Positions 25,856-36,527 of a stretch of 64,000 bases of DNA are shown piece after piece. Source of the DNA: Sulfurimonas sediminis (GTDB lineage Bacteria > Campylobacterota > Campylobacteria > Campylobacterales > Sulfurimonadaceae); NCBI RefSeq assembly GCF_014905115.1, contig NZ_CP041235.1, positions 1,550,001 through 1,614,000 on the forward strand, given 5' to 3'. The position numbers were made by a program, and so were the translations under genes. Each line of letters begins with the position of its first letter. The first letter of the stretch is position 1. Below the pieces are notes generated by a model. The model was not told the origin of the DNA and did no database searches. It saw only the letters and a list, made by a program, of their open reading frames with translations.

Positions 25856-27328
25856 TTACAAAAATTTGAGTATCTCTTCTTCTATTTCCTCTTTTTCTAT
25901 CACTGTTTTTTGCACTGTCGGTTTGGTAAACAACTCTTGTATCATCTTTGGAATTTCAAGATTTGCCACTCTCGATATTGATTCTAACGCTTCAATATCT
26001 TTCATACCAATCTCTCCTGTCAGTGCATTTGCAATTACCGGAGAAAATTTCGTCCACTCAGCCGTCGAATATGCAATCGTCTTAATTTCAGGTTTTGAAC
26101 ATGTTTCGTAGGATTTCATACATGTAGCCGTATGCGGATCCATCAAATAGTTATATTTTTCAAAAGTCTCTTTGATGTATTTTTTCCCCTCTTCTCCTGT
26201 ACAAAAATCAGCATCAAAACACTCACGAAGCTTTGTAAGTTCATCCGCAGTCAATTCATAAAAATTATTTTCTTCAAGAGTTTGCATTAACTCTTTTGTT
26301 CTGCCTTCTCCAAACAGATCGAACAAAACTCTTTCAACATTGGATGACTTTAAAATATCCATAGCAGGTGATGTCGTACCGATAACTTCACAATTTCTCA
26401 AATCATATTTCCCGTCACGAATCAGACGCGTAAGCACATTGTTTTCATTGGATGAAATAATGATTTTTTCAACAGGCAGACCCATTTTCCAGGCATAATA
26501 TCCCCCAAGAGCATTTCCGAAGTTCCCGCTTGGAACATTCAGATAGACTTTTTCACCCATTGCAACGGCATTTTGACGAACCAACTCCAGATAAGAATGA
26601 ATATGATAAATAATCTGAAATATTATACGTCCGAAATTGACCGAATTTGCTGCCGAGAGTTTCATATCTTTTTTTTGCAGTGCATCCTTAAAACTTTGCG
26701 AAGCCAGCAAACGTTTTAAAGCACTCTGTGCATCATCAAAAACACCGTTTATGCCGATGACTTTTAGGTTTGGTGCATCTTCTGTCACCATCTGCAGACG
26801 CTGCACATCACTTGTTCCGCCATCCGGGTACAAACATGCAACTTTTACATTTGCTCTGTTTTTAAAAGTTTCAAGTGCCGCAGGACCGGTATCTCCGCTT
26901 GTTGCAGCCAAAATCAAATAATTTTCATTTAATCTCTGTGCGATAGAAGAGAGAACTACACCAAAGGGTTGCAGTGCCATATCTTTAAATGCGCGGGTAG
27001 GCCCGTGATACAATTCACTGATATAGAGGTTTTCTTTGACTTTTACAACAGGCACAGGATTGGATGCATCATCAAATTTGTCATACAGACCCAGTGCTTC
27101 ATCAATCACTTCTTTTGCGATATCTATTTCAAAACGATCTAACATATCTGCTGCGAGTTCTTTATAAGAAGAGTTCAGATGCTTTTGTAAAAATTCTTCT
27201 CCGAGATCAGGAAGATTCTGCGGAACATATAAACCGCCAAAAGATGCTATAGGACTCAATATTGCCTCTGAAAAGGTAACCGTTTGCGGCTTGTTTTTAT
27301 CTGCGCCGCGTGTTTGAATAAAGTTCAT
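25856..27328 (-). CDS. thrC: threonine synthase ThrC
   Basis: A 490-residue PLP enzyme converting phosphohomoserine to threonine. The PLP lysine lies in LYHGPTRAFKDMALQPFG (K115), and ILAATSGDTGPAALETFKN plus NVPSGNFGNALGGYYAWKMG supply the phosphate-binding loops. The length and N-terminal domain fit the class II (E. coli / yeast-like) threonine synthases. Confidence 0.95.
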   Translation of the reverse strand: MNFIQTRGADKNKPQTVTFSEAILSPIASFGGLYVPQNLPDLGEEFLQKHLNSSYKELAADMLDRFEIDIAKEVIDEALGLYDKFDDASNPVPVVKVKENLYISELYHGPTRAFKDMALQPFGVVLSSIAQRLNENYLILAATSGDTGPAALETFKNRANVKVACLYPDGGTSDVQRLQMVTEDAPNLKVIGINGVFDDAQSALKRLLASQSFKDALQKKDMKLSAANSVNFGRIIFQIIYHIHSYLELVRQNAVAMGEKVYLNVPSGNFGNALGGYYAWKMGLPVEKIIISSNENNVLTRLIRDGKYDLRNCEVIGTTSPAMDILKSSNVERVLFDLFGEGRTKELMQTLEENNFYELTADELTKLRECFDADFCTGEEGKKYIKETFEKYNYLMDPHTATCMKSYETCSKPEIKTIAYSTAEWTKFSPVIANALTGEIGMKDIEALESISRVANLEIPKMIQELFTKPTVQKTVIEKEEIEEEILKFL

Positions 27329-27368
27329 ATTTTTTCTCTGTTTTTTATTTTTGCAATTATATCAAAAT

Positions 27369-28595
27369 CTATTGAAATAAGCGTATCGGATTAATATGAT
27401 TTGTTTTTTGTGTAACTTCAAAAACAAGTTCATCTTTGACCCTGCCGATTGTTGCCCCTTTGGCAATCTTTTTCCCTTTTTTGACATTTGGTGCTATCTG
27501 TGAAAGATTTGCATAAATTGTATGGAGTCCATTTTTGTGTTCGACAATAACAATATTGTCTAAAACCGCTGTCTTTGCCGCATAAATTACCTTACCGTTG
27601 AAAACAGTTTTTACTTTTGCATTAGGATATTTTGGTTTCAAAGAGATAGATTCATTAAATATCTTTATACCGTAAATAGGATCTGTATAGGTACCGTATT
27701 TTTTTGTAATGGTATAAGCATTGAGCGGAGCAATCGTTTTTCGTCCTCTGTACCTGATTGTCTTTATTGCCTGATAGCTGCTGCCGTGTTTTTTTACTTT
27801 TGGCAGGTTTTTTCCAAGTTTTTTCTGACGTTTTGCAAAAGCCAGTTTTCTCATCTTCTCTTCTTTTGCTCTTTTAATTTCATCTATTTTTATAAGATTC
27901 AGCTTAGAAAGCGTTCTTTTTAAAGCATTTTGCCTTCTGATAAGACTTTTTAACTCTTTTTTGTAGGACTCTTTTGCCAAAGTCAGTTTTTTCAATGCTT
28001 TTTTGTTCTCTTTTCTTCTTCGGATTACTTCTTTTCTTTTTTGATCTATATTGGCGATTGCCACTTCGAGTGAACTTACATGTAAACTGATTAAATCTAT
28101 ATTTTTTTCATTTTCAAAAAATTTTCTGCTTAAAAGTTTTGCTTTGTCTTTTGAGGCTTTGAGCATAGCTTTTAAAACTTCAAACTCCATGATAGCCTCT
28201 TCGTTTTCAGGATATTCTTTTTCCAGAACAACTGATAAAGAGACAGTTTTGGCTATAACAAAAATCAGATCCTCTTCGAGTTTTTGCCGTTTTTTTTGAA
28301 GTGCTTCCTGGGATTTTTTTAAAATTTTCAACTGTTGTGTATTTTCACTGTGACTGCTCTCTTTGAGAGAGAGTTCTTTTTCTAACTTTTTGAGATAAAG
28401 CGTTTTTTTTGCCAACTCTGTTTTTTGCTTGATGATGGCTTTTGCCGTCTGTGCCATTTTCGCATTGAGTACAGAATAGTTCTTCGTATAAGACTTCAGC
28501 GCAGAACTTGTTTTGTTTATTTTTTTATCTATTGCTGTCGCACCAAACAAAATACTGCTACATGTAAAGAGTAAAAAAAATAATACAGCTCTCAT
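27369..28595 (-). CDS. EnvC-like protein, coiled coil plus degenerate LytM domain
   Basis: A 408-residue secreted protein with a signal peptide (about 1-20), long coiled coils (about 22-255) and a C-terminal M23/LytM fold (about 290-405). The metal-ligand positions of active M23 peptidases are lost: YaHL is YANL and the HLHF motif is replaced by ELVFEV. EnvC-type proteins activate septal amidases instead of cutting peptidoglycan. It overlaps ftsX by one base, forming ftsE-ftsX-envC, the known partnership where FtsEX drives EnvC at division. Confidence 0.82.
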   Translation of the reverse strand: MRAVLFFLLFTCSSILFGATAIDKKINKTSSALKSYTKNYSVLNAKMAQTAKAIIKQKTELAKKTLYLKKLEKELSLKESSHSENTQQLKILKKSQEALQKKRQKLEEDLIFVIAKTVSLSVVLEKEYPENEEAIMEFEVLKAMLKASKDKAKLLSRKFFENEKNIDLISLHVSSLEVAIANIDQKRKEVIRRRKENKKALKKLTLAKESYKKELKSLIRRQNALKRTLSKLNLIKIDEIKRAKEEKMRKLAFAKRQKKLGKNLPKVKKHGSSYQAIKTIRYRGRKTIAPLNAYTITKKYGTYTDPIYGIKIFNESISLKPKYPNAKVKTVFNGKVIYAAKTAVLDNIVIVEHKNGLHTIYANLSQIAPNVKKGKKIAKGATIGRVKDELVFEVTQKTNHINPIRLFQ

Positions 28596-29407
28596 CAGAC
28601 CTCTTCTTTATGCCCTAAAACTATAAAACCTGCCAGTAAAATAGAGACTGTTATAGAAACGCCAAGCATAATCAGTGAATCATACACTCTGTCAAAAATC
28701 ACAACAGATATACCTATGTTTGCAAACTGCTCTTTTACCCACGGACTTGAAGCAAAATAGGAAAAAGCTACAAATGAAATACCAAAGGCTATAAATGCAT
28801 CAACAATGGAAAGCCGAAACAAAACTGCTGAACGCAGCCATACAGGAGCACCGAACAATCCCATTATATTCATTCTTTCATTGTGTTTAAACTGCCATAT
28901 ACGAAGTTCTTTAAATATTAAAAGTATCGTAACAAGCAAAATAGATATTGCCAAAACAGATATGACATTTTTAAAAAGCAGCAACAGTTTATAGGTTGTG
29001 TCATGTGTATTTGAAAAAGTTTCCACTTTTGTAATATACGGGTACGCTAAAAGCTCTTTTTTTATTTTTTGCAACTCTACAGGTGTCGGATATCTTTTTA
29101 ATTTAAATTTATAAAATTTTGGCAATGTTATTTTCAACAGTTCTATATTTTTTTTACTTATCCCTGTATTGAGTTTTTTTATGATCTCATCAGGAGAAAG
29201 CTGTTCGACAGAAGAGAGTGCTGTTATTTTATCCGTCAACTCTTTTGGCTGCAATGTTTTTTGACTGACGACCACAAGTGAATAGTTTTTAGCCAGATTC
29301 TCTTTATAGGCATTGATAGATCTGTCGACTATAGTAAAAATCTGCAATGAAAAAAGTATACTTACAAGAGCAATAACAAGAGAGATGTGATTTTTAAATG
29401 ACTTCAT
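28595..29407 (-). CDS. ftsX: cell-division ABC permease FtsX
   Basis: A 270-residue protein with an N-terminal helix (about 8-28), an extracytoplasmic domain (about 30-145) and three further helices. This is the FtsX layout. It pairs with FtsE at the septum and recruits the EnvC-like protein. The ATG at 29407 has GGAG 6 nt upstream; an in-frame TTG at 29419 is possible. Overlap with ftsE and envC indicates one operon. Confidence 0.88.
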   Translation of the reverse strand: MKSFKNHISLVIALVSILFSLQIFTIVDRSINAYKENLAKNYSLVVVSQKTLQPKELTDKITALSSVEQLSPDEIIKKLNTGISKKNIELLKITLPKFYKFKLKRYPTPVELQKIKKELLAYPYITKVETFSNTHDTTYKLLLLFKNVISVLAISILLVTILLIFKELRIWQFKHNERMNIMGLFGAPVWLRSAVLFRLSIVDAFIAFGISFVAFSYFASSPWVKEQFANIGISVVIFDRVYDSLIMLGVSITVSILLAGFIVLGHKEEV

Positions 29408-30065
29408 GTACCTCTCCAAATTCTATATGATAGTGCTTGTAATCAACCTTCATTGTTTCAGGAATATGGTGTGTTACCACAATAACAGTAGTTTTAAGCT
29501 GCTCATTTGCACCTTCTAAAAGATTCCAGATCAGCTGTGAAGAGTAATCATCAAGATTGCCTGTCGGCTCATCGGCAAGTATCAAAATCGGATTATGTGC
29601 CAAGGCTCTTGCCATGGCTACACGCTGTTGCTCTCCACCACTGAGTTCCAAAGGATACTTTCCCACTTGATGCTGCAGTCTTACATGCTTAAGCAAAGAG
29701 TCAACCTGACTCTGTGTGATACTTTTTTCATAGCCGTTTATAATCAGCGGCAGCATGATGTTTTTTTCTATCGTCCACTCTTTTACAAGTTTATAGTCCT
29801 GAAAAACAATGCCAAGGTGCTTTCGCAAAAAATTCAGCTTTGCACTTGAAACACCTTTGAGCTCAACACCTCCCACAACAAGACTTCCCTCAATGGGCTT
29901 GAGCGCACCATAGAGTGACTTTAAAAGTGTTGATTTGCCACTGCCGCTTGCTCCGGTTATAAAAACAAAACTTCCCGAGTCTATAGAAAAATTTGCTTTG
30001 TTTATAATGGTTTCATCTTTGGAATAAGCAAGAGAGAGGTTCTGTGCAATAATAACTTTATCCAT
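29394..30065 (-). CDS. ftsE: cell-division ABC ATPase FtsE
   Basis: A 223-residue ABC ATPase with Walker [10 protein letters not shown], signature [14 protein letters not shown], Walker [14 protein letters not shown] and the switch His in VVVTHH. The MacB/FtsE-type sequence and the neighbouring ftsX and envC-like genes make the division role secure. It overlaps trmB by 8 bp. Confidence 0.93.
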   Translation of the reverse strand: MDKVIIAQNLSLAYSKDETIINKANFSIDSGSFVFITGASGSGKSTLLKSLYGALKPIEGSLVVGGVELKGVSSAKLNFLRKHLGIVFQDYKLVKEWTIEKNIMLPLIINGYEKSITQSQVDSLLKHVRLQHQVGKYPLELSGGEQQRVAMARALAHNPILILADEPTGNLDDYSSQLIWNLLEGANEQLKTTVIVVTHHIPETMKVDYKHYHIEFGEVHEVI

Positions 30066-31230
30066 GTAACACCTTGTTAAGTTCTTTGTGTGCTTTGAGA
30101 TTACTGCGTGATTTTAATGGGTACTCAGGATAGTAGAAAACTTCCTCATTATTGATAATAAGATACAAATGTTCCGGCCTGTCAAAACTCCCCATTGACA
30201 AACGCAGCATAACCCCTTCTTTGAGTCTGTATACCCGTTCAAAATGTATAAAACCGCCTTCAAAACGAAAAGTCTTATTATGCAGTGCAATGATTTCTTC
30301 TGCACTCAAGCCAGGTTTTGTAAAAGCAAAATCACCTTCAATAGCCAACTCCTGAGAAAACTCATCATTTATCATTGTCACATCATAAATGTTTTTTTCC
30401 ATTTTTTTCCATCTGTCTTCGTATTTTGAACTGATGGCAATGTCTTTGTTTTTGTTAATTTGCAGTGTTGTTTTGTCAAAGGCTATAAAGGTCTCATAAG
30501 AGTACGCATAATAGTTTTCACTGTCTGTTCTGAGTTCCAAAGTTCCGCCAACCTTCAATACACGACGGGCCTCTTTGATAAAAGAAGTTGAAATAACTCT
30601 GCGATGCGGTTTTTTGTCCCATGGAACAGGAAAATGCACATAAACAGCCCCGACAATATTTGAAGGAACAAGCTCCATAAAAAGCCTCGCATCATAATCA
30701 AGCACAAGTAAATTATCTAGCTTTTGTATGACACTCTGTTTAAGTACCTGTTCTATGGAAGGACGATGAATCTCCAAGCCTATAAAGAGCACATCAGGAT
30801 TCTTTGCTGCCTGGTGCAACAAATGCCGTCCCGAACCAAAGCCTACTTCAATGCGGACCTCTTTGTCCTGTGGAAATTCATTGGCAAAATATTCTATTTT
30901 TTTGAGTGCCGTTACTTCTTGCAGGTGTATATTCTTCGGTGCCTGGGGTACATTGGATGTGATTACATGTAAGCCTGCAGCTTTTGCATATGCCAAAAGT
31001 GCTTTATGTACATTGTGTATGGAAGCGGGACGCGTAAGCTTGTCGGTTTTAAGCAGGCTTCTGTTCTCTTCTTCCTTAACCAAAAGAAAAAAATCTTCAC
31101 CTTCTACAGTCGTTGCAATGAGCTTTTCATCAGAATGCAAAACATTTGATGCAATAAAATTAAAACTTACCTCATCACAAACCTTTGGAAAATCAATTTG
31201 TTTAAATTTTTCTATATGTAAATGTGGCAT
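30058..31230 (-). CDS. trmB: tRNA (guanine-N7)-methyltransferase TrmB, extended form
   Basis: A 390-residue protein; the central methyltransferase core includes [12 protein letters not shown]-like SAM binding ([16 protein letters not shown]), ALEIHRPS-like [13 protein letters not shown] and the substrate region [14 protein letters not shown]. It methylates G46 in tRNA. E. coli TrmB is about 240 residues; the extra N-terminal ~110 and C-terminal ~100 residues are a recognised feature of Campylobacterota TrmB. It is coupled to the FN3 lipoprotein gene (TAATG) and to ftsE. Confidence 0.92.
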   Translation of the reverse strand: MPHLHIEKFKQIDFPKVCDEVSFNFIASNVLHSDEKLIATTVEGEDFFLLVKEEENRSLLKTDKLTRPASIHNVHKALLAYAKAAGLHVITSNVPQAPKNIHLQEVTALKKIEYFANEFPQDKEVRIEVGFGSGRHLLHQAAKNPDVLFIGLEIHRPSIEQVLKQSVIQKLDNLLVLDYDARLFMELVPSNIVGAVYVHFPVPWDKKPHRRVISTSFIKEARRVLKVGGTLELRTDSENYYAYSYETFIAFDKTTLQINKNKDIAISSKYEDRWKKMEKNIYDVTMINDEFSQELAIEGDFAFTKPGLSAEEIIALHNKTFRFEGGFIHFERVYRLKEGVMLRLSMGSFDRPEHLYLIINNEEVFYYPEYPLKSRSNLKAHKELNKVLHG

Positions 31231-32615
31231 TAAATCTCGTTTAAATCTAAATCTTTGACAGGAGTCACTCTCTCTTGTGTACTGTCTGTATTCTTTATAT
31301 AGGTTTTGACATGAACCTCTTTCACCGGCGCACTCTTTTCTCCATCAACCACCTTGGTAAATGCACCCACTTTTATTTTGACTTCGGTACTCGGTTTTGA
31401 AACTATACCGTTTTCATCTATGCCGTAGACAGTATATGTATAGATACTGTCTGCAGTAATGTTTGTATCAAGAAATCTGTTTGTATGAATATTTTTATAC
31501 TCTTTTGTTGTCTCTTTAAACCAGCCTATCTGGCGCTTTCTGACAATTTTATATGATTTGATTCTTGCGTCTGTGGCTTTCCAGGAAAGTTCTACACCTG
31601 AATCAGTAAGCTGTATTGAGGTAACAACAGGAGCATCGGGTTTTGGCAGCGTCATCCCCATAACGGTATTTTCATCATGTTCGCTTTCAAGCCCGTCTTT
31701 ATCCACAACACTGACTCTGTAAAAATAAACCTGTCCGTCTTTGTTGATATGATCCGTAAAGCTGTTGTTGTACAGTTTGGCTATCAGTTCAAAAGAGCTG
31801 TCTATATCTTCGCCTCTGTATAAATAGTATTGATGAAAATCTTTTTGTTTTGAAACAGACCAGCTGATTTTTATCATTTTTGGCAAATTTTTGCTTGCAC
31901 TTATATGTTCTACACTTTTTGGCAATGCCTTTGTTACAGATTTTACAATTTGTGAAGGTTGTGAAATGATTCCATCATAGGTCTTTGCCCGAATTCTGTA
32001 CAGATATACGGCATTGTCTTTTAAATCTTCATCAATATACTCGGCATTTAAGCGCCCTTTTAGTGTTGCAATCTTTTTAAATGACTCATCTTCAACACTC
32101 TGGCGCTCAATTATATAGGATGCAACCCGCTGATTTTCATGCGGTCTCCATATAATTTTCGCACTTCGCGGAAGTCCGGCAATGGAGTGTATCCAGGCAA
32201 CGGATTCCAAAACAGGGAGAGTGCTGACATTGTATACTTTACTGAGTTGTCCCTGGGCATCTTTGGAAACCACCCTGAAAGCATAACTGTATTTTGTTCC
32301 CGGTTTATTCTTTGCATCAAGATAATGCGTTTTAAATCTATTGTCTATACGGTCGTAATAATCCAGTTCTTTTGTAGTTTTTTTTCCTAAAATTCTTTTA
32401 TAGACATAAATACCGTTTACACGCGGATCTTTTATACTTTTCCATTCAAAGGCTACGGTTTTCATATCACGCATGATTCCGTTTTTTGTAAGCGTTACAA
32501 CAGGCAGTGTAGAGTCTATAGCAACTTTTTTCTTTGGCAGCGGGCTTATTCCCTGACAACCACTAAGAATCAGCAGTGAAACTGCGCATAATGTACTCAG
32601 GCTCAATAACTTCAT
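31230..32615 (-). CDS. fibronectin type III repeat lipoprotein
   Basis: A 461-residue lipoprotein: signal and lipobox LLILSGCQ with cysteine at 20, then four FN3-like repeats (roughly 35-130, 133-225, 228-325 and 326-420), each with the YxYRV/F pattern such as [33 protein letters not shown] and [12 protein letters not shown] Lys/Val-rich tail follows. It is a surface or periplasmic binding scaffold; the ligand is unknown. It overlaps the end of rluD by 53 bp. Confidence 0.85.
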   Translation of the reverse strand: MKLLSLSTLCAVSLLILSGCQGISPLPKKKVAIDSTLPVVTLTKNGIMRDMKTVAFEWKSIKDPRVNGIYVYKRILGKKTTKELDYYDRIDNRFKTHYLDAKNKPGTKYSYAFRVVSKDAQGQLSKVYNVSTLPVLESVAWIHSIAGLPRSAKIIWRPHENQRVASYIIERQSVEDESFKKIATLKGRLNAEYIDEDLKDNAVYLYRIRAKTYDGIISQPSQIVKSVTKALPKSVEHISASKNLPKMIKISWSVSKQKDFHQYYLYRGEDIDSSFELIAKLYNNSFTDHINKDGQVYFYRVSVVDKDGLESEHDENTVMGMTLPKPDAPVVTSIQLTDSGVELSWKATDARIKSYKIVRKRQIGWFKETTKEYKNIHTNRFLDTNITADSIYTYTVYGIDENGIVSKPSTEVKIKVGAFTKVVDGEKSAPVKEVHVKTYIKNTDSTQERVTPVKDLDLNEI

Positions 32616-33537
32616 TTAAAATCTCCGTATCAAATTTTTTATAAATTGTTTCTCGCATTATAGCATCAAACTCTGCTTGAAAAGTTAACTTTTCTTTTGT
32701 TGAGGGATGAATAAAGTAAATCATATAGGCATGCAGCAAAATACGTTCCGAGTTCTCCTGTTTTGGGCTCAGTCCATAGATATGATCTCCCAAAATATGA
32801 CGGTTTATGCTCTCAAGGTGTACCCTTATCTGATGGGTTCTTCCGGTAAAAAGCTTGCAGGCTATAAGCTGAGTATGTTCGTCTTCACTCAAAGCCAGAT
32901 GCTTAAACATCGTTTTTGCATACTTTGCATGTTCGAGTCCGGATGCCATTTTCAAACGGTTATGGGCACTTCTGCCTATGTTTGATTCTATTGTGGTAAT
33001 TTCTTCTTTTAAAGGAGGCACAATAACAGCTATATAATAGCGTCCCATACTTTTGTCCTGCAACTGCTGTGACAAAAATTCATGGGCTGCATTGTTTTTG
33101 GCAACAACCATTGTGCCACTCGTTCCTTTGTCCAGACGGTGCACAATACCGTGACGCTCTTCCCCGCTTATGGTAGAAAGCCTGATACCTTTGTGCTTGA
33201 GCCAGTCAACCAGGGTTGCTTCTTTGACACTCGGTGCAGGATGTACTGTCACTCCGCTTGGCTTGTTTATGACCAGAACATCATCATCTTCATATAAAAT
33301 TTCAACATCAAAATCTACATCAAGTGCTTTTTCCTCTTTTGCCTCCGGAAATTCTACCCTGACTCTCTGTCCTGATTTAAGTTTTACACCCGGACGGGGA
33401 ACTTTTTTTCCATCTACAAAGACACATTCATGTTTGATCAGTCCTGCTATTTGCGAACGGGTCTGTCCTATCTGTGCAGTCAGAAAAGTATCCAGTCTTT
33501 CAGGATTTACGCATTTGTATTCTTGTGTGTTTATCAT
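32563..33537 (-). CDS. 23S rRNA pseudouridine synthase, RluD family
   Basis: A 324-residue protein with an N-terminal S4 RNA-binding domain (about 10-75, RLDTFLTAQIGQTRSQIAGLI) and a pseudouridine synthase domain. The catalytic aspartate is in HRLDKGTSGTMVVAK, and KLFTGRTHQIRVHLESINRHILGD is the conserved core. RluD modifies 23S rRNA helix 69. RluC-type specificity cannot be excluded. It is the first gene of a long minus-strand run through to envC. Confidence 0.9.
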   Translation of the reverse strand: MINTQEYKCVNPERLDTFLTAQIGQTRSQIAGLIKHECVFVDGKKVPRPGVKLKSGQRVRVEFPEAKEEKALDVDFDVEILYEDDDVLVINKPSGVTVHPAPSVKEATLVDWLKHKGIRLSTISGEERHGIVHRLDKGTSGTMVVAKNNAAHEFLSQQLQDKSMGRYYIAVIVPPLKEEITTIESNIGRSAHNRLKMASGLEHAKYAKTMFKHLALSEDEHTQLIACKLFTGRTHQIRVHLESINRHILGDHIYGLSPKQENSERILLHAYMIYFIHPSTKEKLTFQAEFDAIMRETIYKKFDTEILNEVIEPEYIMRSFTADS

Positions 33538-33590
33538 TCTTTACAGCCTTTATGATACAATCATAATAATTTTATTTTGGAGTTACAAAT

Positions 33591-34703
33591 TTGTGGAGAT
33601 TTGATAAGAGTATTTTATCACAATTTGACTTTTTTTCCATCATTCTTATCATTCCTTTGATAATTATGTCGCATTGGCTCATCGGTGAAGCTGTTCCTGC
33701 TCTTGCTGAAAAACAGCTTGCCTATGTCGGTGTTGCATTTTTGGCTTTTTTGGTTGTGTTTTTATTGCCTATAAGACGGATGAGTTGGCTTATCCCTTTT
33801 ATATACTGGGGCAACATTGCCCTGCTTTTTGCAGTAGAACTTTTCGGACACTCACGTCTTGGAGCCCAAAGATGGATAGAAATCCCCTTCATCAATGCCA
33901 CCATACAGCCCTCAGAATTTGTAAAACCTGCGCTTATTTTAATGCTTGCCTATCTTATCCATAAAAACCCTCCGCCTGCCCAAGGCTACAGACTCAAAGA
34001 TTTTTTACGCATCAGCTTTTACATACTGCTCCCTTTTGTTCTTATTGCAAAAGAACCGGATTTGGGTACAGCCCTTGTATTACTGCTTATAGGCTACAGT
34101 GTTTTGTTTTATGTGGGTGTTTATTGGAAAATTATAGCCACTATTGTTGCAGGAATTTTGATTCTCTCACCACTTGCCTATAAATTTATGCTGCATGATT
34201 ATCAAAAAGAGAGAATTACAGATTTTTTAAGTGAAAAACCATCGTATCACGTACAGCAGTCTATCATTGCCATAGGCTCTGGCGGATGGAGCGGAAAAGA
34301 CAAAGAGAATGCGACGCAGACACAGATGAAATTTTTGCCTATCGCCACAAGTGATTTTATTTTTGCCTTTGTTGTTGAGCGAACCGGCTTTTTAGGTGCT
34401 TTGGCACTTATTTTACTCTATGCTATGCTCATATTGCATCTTTTGAGTCTGAGTATATTTAACAATGACTACTATATTAAAGTTGTCACTGTCGCTATCT
34501 CTTTTATGATTTTCATCTATATGGGTGTCAACATTGCCATGACTATAGGCTATGCCCCTGTAGTTGGCGTCCCTCTGCCTATGTTTTCCTACGGAGGCAG
34601 CAGTTTTTTAAATTTTATGATACTTTTTGCTATCATGCAAAATCTCATAACATTCCGGTACAAAGATATGTATGACAAAGGGGGAACAAAAAGCTTTGTA
34701 TAG
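33591..34703 (+). CDS. rodA: rod-shape peptidoglycan polymerase RodA (MrdB)
   Basis: A 370-residue SEDS-family protein with about ten membrane helices. Signature regions are RWIEIPFINATIQPSEFVKPALIL, EPDLGTALVLLL and AIGSGGWSGKDKENATQ. The C-terminal GVPLPMFSYGGSS motif is also typical. Its length and EPDLGTA motif fit RodA better than FtsW. It starts at a TTG (33591) with GGAG 8 nt upstream. It is divergent from rluD. Confidence 0.88.
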   Translation: MWRFDKSILSQFDFFSIILIIPLIIMSHWLIGEAVPALAEKQLAYVGVAFLAFLVVFLLPIRRMSWLIPFIYWGNIALLFAVELFGHSRLGAQRWIEIPFINATIQPSEFVKPALILMLAYLIHKNPPPAQGYRLKDFLRISFYILLPFVLIAKEPDLGTALVLLLIGYSVLFYVGVYWKIIATIVAGILILSPLAYKFMLHDYQKERITDFLSEKPSYHVQQSIIAIGSGGWSGKDKENATQTQMKFLPIATSDFIFAFVVERTGFLGALALILLYAMLILHLLSLSIFNNDYYIKVVTVAISFMIFIYMGVNIAMTIGYAPVVGVPLPMFSYGGSSFLNFMILFAIMQNLITFRYKDMYDKGGTKSFV

Positions 34704-34722
34704 TCTCTGTGTTCAACCCGGA

Positions 34723-36435
34723 TTATTTTTTCAGCTCTCCCGCCAGTCTTTGATACACAGCAGAACACTCTAAAAGCTCTTTGTGCGTACCGCTTGCCAC
34801 TATGAGCCCTTTTTGCAGTACCAAAATTTTGTCAGCATGCTCAATTGTAGAGAGACGGTGTGCGATTGTCAGTGTGATTTTATCTTTTGTGTAGGCATCG
34901 AGTGCTTTTTGTATCCGCTTTTCACTCTCATTGTCGAGTGCCGATGTTGCTTCATCAAAAAGCAGCAGTGAAGCATGTTTGTATATTGCTCTTGCAATGG
35001 CTATACGTTGTCTCTGTCCACCTGAAAGATTTGCCCCTGCTTCACTCATCATAGTATAAATACCCTCTTCAAGCTGCATCACAAAATCATAGGCATCCGC
35101 CAGTTTTAAAGCTTCTATGACTTTTGCTTCATCTATATGCTCTTGGCCGTAGGCAACATTGGCAGCCAGAGTGTCTTGAAAAATGTAGATGCGCTGTGAA
35201 ACAAGCGCGATATGATGCTTGAGTGACTTTTGCTTGAACTCTTTGATATTTATGCCGTTTATGAGAATCTCTCCGCTGTCGGGATCATAAAAACGCAAAA
35301 GCATATTCATAAAAGTCGATTTGCCCCCGCCACTGTCTCCAACAAGAGCAATATGTTCTCCCTGGTTGATTGTCAAAGTAATACCGTCTAGTATATTGAT
35401 ATTTTCATACTGTAAAACAACATTTTTGTATTCGATTTTCTTAATGTCTTCTTTGAGCTCTTTTGTACCCTCGACGACACTGTTTTCTTTGTCTATGATT
35501 TCAAAAACACGCTCACTTGCCGCAAGCGCATCCTGAATTTTTGAATAGGTTCCGCCAAGTTTGCGAATCGGTTCAAACACAAGTCCTACTGCCGTGATAA
35601 ATGCTGTAAACTCACCGACAGTCATTTTACCATCAAAAACCTCTTTGCCCCCGACATACACGACCATGGCAAGTCCTGAAACTGCTATGATCTCCATTAT
35701 AGGCGAAACAAGGGCACCGACATAAATGGCTTTCATGTTTATCTTGAAAAAGTTCCAGTTTTCTACACTGAAACGGGAGACTTCAAATTTTTCTGTTGCA
35801 TTGGCTTTGATGATTTCACTGTTGTTGAAAACTTCTGTCAAACGCGATACCAAATCAGCATTTTTATTCTGGGAACGGTGTGAATACTTTTTGAGTTTTT
35901 TGGCTATAAGCATCAAAGGGTAAATAATCAGAGGCACAACAATAAGCGTATAAAAAGAGAGTAAAGGATTGAGATAGACAATATACCCCACGAGCGCAAT
36001 AACCGTTAAAAGATCGCGAAACATATCAGGCAGCATATTTGAAACAAAATACTGAATCCGACCGATGTCATTTGTTACACGAGAAATAAGCTCTCCGCTC
36101 CGGTTTGCATACAAAAATGCCATATCAAGATGAATCATCTTGTCTAAAAGTATTTCACGAAAACGGGTCACAATACTCTGCCCGATGTACTCCATAAAAA
36201 TTGTCTGAATATACTTTCCAATCGCTTTTGTCACATAAATGGCAATAAGCCCCAAAGGAATAAGGTAGAGCATTGTTTTGTCTTTTTTAATGAACATATC
36301 ATCCATCATCGGCTTCATAATCTGGGCAGTTCCCACAGTTGACACAAGAATCAGCAAGCCGCCAAAAATGACAAGTAAATAGTAGAGTTTATACTCTTTT
36401 ATATAAGGCCAAAACCGTTTAACAATCTCTTTCAA
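34723..36435 (-). CDS. MsbA-like ABC exporter (lipid A or related)
   Basis: A 570-residue half transporter: six membrane helices (about 15-300) then an ATPase with Walker A GDSGGGKST, signature LSGGQRQRIAIARAI, Walker B LLLFDEATSALD and switch His in TIAHRLST. A GTG at 36441 would overlap its own GGAG; a TTG at 36435 has it 5 nt upstream and is preferred. Neighbouring the heptosyltransferase-like gene supports an envelope lipid A/LOS function, but substrate is not proven. Confidence 0.85.
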   Translation of the reverse strand: MKEIVKRFWPYIKEYKLYYLLVIFGGLLILVSTVGTAQIMKPMMDDMFIKKDKTMLYLIPLGLIAIYVTKAIGKYIQTIFMEYIGQSIVTRFREILLDKMIHLDMAFLYANRSGELISRVTNDIGRIQYFVSNMLPDMFRDLLTVIALVGYIVYLNPLLSFYTLIVVPLIIYPLMLIAKKLKKYSHRSQNKNADLVSRLTEVFNNSEIIKANATEKFEVSRFSVENWNFFKINMKAIYVGALVSPIMEIIAVSGLAMVVYVGGKEVFDGKMTVGEFTAFITAVGLVFEPIRKLGGTYSKIQDALAASERVFEIIDKENSVVEGTKELKEDIKKIEYKNVVLQYENINILDGITLTINQGEHIALVGDSGGGKSTFMNMLLRFYDPDSGEILINGINIKEFKQKSLKHHIALVSQRIYIFQDTLAANVAYGQEHIDEAKVIEALKLADAYDFVMQLEEGIYTMMSEAGANLSGGQRQRIAIARAIYKHASLLLFDEATSALDNESEKRIQKALDAYTKDKITLTIAHRLSTIEHADKILVLQKGLIVASGTHKELLECSAVYQRLAGELKK

Positions 36436-36527
36436 ATGCACTCCGTTAAGTTAATATGACATTTTACACTAACTATCCTATATAAATGTTAATTGGCTAT
36501 AATTACACAAAAAAAACAAAGATTCCT